DNA from: Vibrio marisflavi CECT 7928
GTDB lineage: Bacteria > Pseudomonadota > Gammaproteobacteria > Enterobacterales > Vibrionaceae
Direction of reading: 5' to 3'
DNA: 64,000 nt
Assembly: GCF_921294215.1 (NCBI RefSeq)
Contig: NZ_CAKLDM010000001.1
Location: 1,426,001 to 1,490,000 of the forward strand
The notes beneath the pieces were generated by a model that worked only from the letters and a program-made list of their open reading frames with translations, did no database searches and had not been told where the DNA came from. Below, in pieces: positions 62,834 to 64,000 of this stretch. Every line of letters starts with the position of its first letter. Position 1 is the first letter of the stretch. The position numbers were made by a program, and so were the translations under genes.

Positions 62834-63730
62834 ATGCTTAATCCTGTTTGGCTAAACACCTTCAAAACTCTAGTGGATGTCGGCCACTTTACGAAAACGG
62901 CTGAGAAGCTTTATATGACTCAACCCGGAGTTAGCCAGCACTTGCAGAAATTGGAAGCGAACTGCGGCCATCCACTGATTAAGAAGCAGGGAAAAAGCTT
63001 TGAGTTGACCGAACAGGGAAGACTTGTTTATCAATATGCTCTTCAGCAAGCAGAGCACGAGTCTAACTTACTCGAAAAGCTCAGCTTTGATGATCCCTAT
63101 TCCGGACAATGTCAGCTCTCGTGCTCGGGATCTTTGGCTCTAAAACTGTATCCAGAGCTCCTGAAATTGCAGCAACAGTATCCAGATTTACATATTGAAT
63201 TAGAAGTTGCACCCAATCAAAAAATCCTAAAGGACATCCAAAGTGGGCACACCGCATTAGGCATAGTGACTGACGTTCAGAGCACAAGCCTCTACGAGAG
63301 TGAAGCTCTTAACAACGAACAACTTTGCCTTGTACTGCCAAGCTCATATAAGGGCGAGCCCCTAACCCCAAAGAAACTGTTTAGCTGTGGACTCATAGAA
63401 CACCCAGATGCAAAACATTACTTATCTATGTATTTAGATTTATGTGATGACAGTGAGCTTGAAAAACTCAATATTGAAGAATTACCAAGAGCGGGCTATA
63501 TCAATCAACTCAACCAAATACTGTTACCTGTATCTATGGGACTAGGCTTTACTGTTTTACCCAAGAGTGCTGTAGACAACTTTAGTAACAGCCAAGACCT
63601 TTATGTCGCTAAGACAGTTTCTCCTGTGACAGAAACACTGTATCTGATCCAAAAACGGCACCGAAACTTACCAAAAAGATATGACGTCATTCGCCAACTG
63701 ATATGGAAACATCTAGGCAAGAGTAATTGA
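62834..63730 (+). CDS. LysR-family transcriptional regulator
   Basis: Regulator of about 298 residues: winged HTH (LNPVWLNTFKTLVDVGHFTKTAEKLYMTQPGVSQHLQKLE) and an effector-binding domain. I prefer the ATG at 62834; a TTG at 62825 is in frame with no clear site for either. It is divergent from the VOC gene with about 135 bases between, the usual layout for control of a neighbour. Confidence 0.85.
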   Translation: MLNPVWLNTFKTLVDVGHFTKTAEKLYMTQPGVSQHLQKLEANCGHPLIKKQGKSFELTEQGRLVYQYALQQAEHESNLLEKLSFDDPYSGQCQLSCSGSLALKLYPELLKLQQQYPDLHIELEVAPNQKILKDIQSGHTALGIVTDVQSTSLYESEALNNEQLCLVLPSSYKGEPLTPKKLFSCGLIEHPDAKHYLSMYLDLCDDSELEKLNIEELPRAGYINQLNQILLPVSMGLGFTVLPKSAVDNFSNSQDLYVAKTVSPVTETLYLIQKRHRNLPKRYDVIRQLIWKHLGKSN

Positions 63731-63828
63731 CTGAGCCTCTCGCCTTTACATACATTTACGCTTTCTTTACGTTGCTTGAAGTGCGCTTTGCTAGATTTAC
63801 TTCACCATATAGTCGATAGGAATCGGAT

Positions 63829-64000
63829 ATGTTGAGATCTACTAAATTGCGAAATGGAACTTTAGCTGTAGTTATTCTGGGCCTTATCGCCCCATCTATA
63901 GCGTTAGCTGAACCAAGGCAACCCTATAAATATCGAAAGCCCGCCAAGAATGTTGTGGTGGTAAAGCCTATCTACCGTCCAAATTATAAGGTGCCGGCAC
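63829..64000 (+). CDS. Secreted protein, 5' part only
   Basis: Frame open to the window end from the ATG at 63829, with AGGAA upstream. A signal peptide (LAVVILGLIAPSIALAEP) is followed by a basic, proline- and tyrosine-rich start (PRQPYKYRKPAKNVVVVKP). The remainder lies outside the window, so the family cannot be told. Confidence 0.6.
   Translation, partial: MLRSTKLRNGTLAVVILGLIAPSIALAEPRQPYKYRKPAKNVVVVKPIYRPNYKVPA

Overview
The window looks like ordinary chromosomal DNA of a marine Vibrio (Vibrionaceae), most probably from the second chromosome. The basis is gene content: a UspA of the enterobacterial/vibrio type, a PutA without its DNA-binding domain next to an AraC regulator, a 462-residue INDY-type dicarboxylate carrier the length of VcINDY, a tnaA with a tnaC-like leader, three chemoreceptors, and many LysR/MerR/XRE regulator-target pairs. 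The replicon assignment is inference. I saw no rRNA, tRNA, CRISPR array, prophage or integron.

Layout. 0-6 kb: putP, uspA, a LysR/MFS divergent pair, and a secreted CBM2-glycosidase. 6-14 kb: an HBM chemoreceptor, a candidate minus-strand small RNA, an XRE regulator convergent with a methyltransferase/queuosine-transporter-like operon, an Old Yellow Enzyme/LysR divergent pair, and a CheY-like protein followed by a 37-residue membrane miniprotein. 14-24 kb: secreted proteins (DUF4232-like, PAP2, two solute-binding proteins, multicopper oxidase), an SgrR-like regulator and small enzymes. 24-26 kb: a BLUF photoreceptor, then a BigR/SqrR-like sulfur-sensing repressor with a near-ideal operator in front of two YeeE/YedE transporters. 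26-34 kb: CtlX-like hydrolase, ABC exporter, an EamA gene split by an IS256-family element, and SoxR facing a VOC gene through a soxbox promoter. 34-40 kb: the proline catabolism operon (araC-type regulator, putA, split-off PutA C-terminal domain). 40-43 kb: two paralogous coiled-coil/PEGA periplasmic proteins, one fused to an FGE-like domain. 43-53 kb: pdxH, an aromatic amino acid permease, an ABC-2 transporter, a chemoreceptor plus solute-binding protein, a hydrolase, a lectin/RCC1 secreted protein, and a MerR/carboxymuconolactone decarboxylase pair. 53-64 kb: a second identical-length IS256 copy in the 3' end of tnaA, the tna leader region, DUF2057, an SCO-like protein with a multi-TM chemoreceptor, INDY, an AEC carrier, a VOC/LysR pair, and the start of a secreted protein.

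Themes. Several transcription factors sit beside one target gene with a readable operator: SoxR-VOC and MerR-CMD (both with 19-bp-spacer MerR-type promoters) and BigR-like-YeeE/YedE. Two IS256-family copies, each with its own 9-bp target duplication, have damaged one gene (EamA) and altered the end of another (tnaA). The tna leader has the Trp and Asp expected of TnaC but no Pro at the expected place. The least explained items are the candidate small RNA at about 8.72-8.84 kb, the XRE/methyltransferase/QPTR cluster, the PEGA/FGE-like pair, the CBM2-glycosidase, and the 37-residue protein after the receiver protein.
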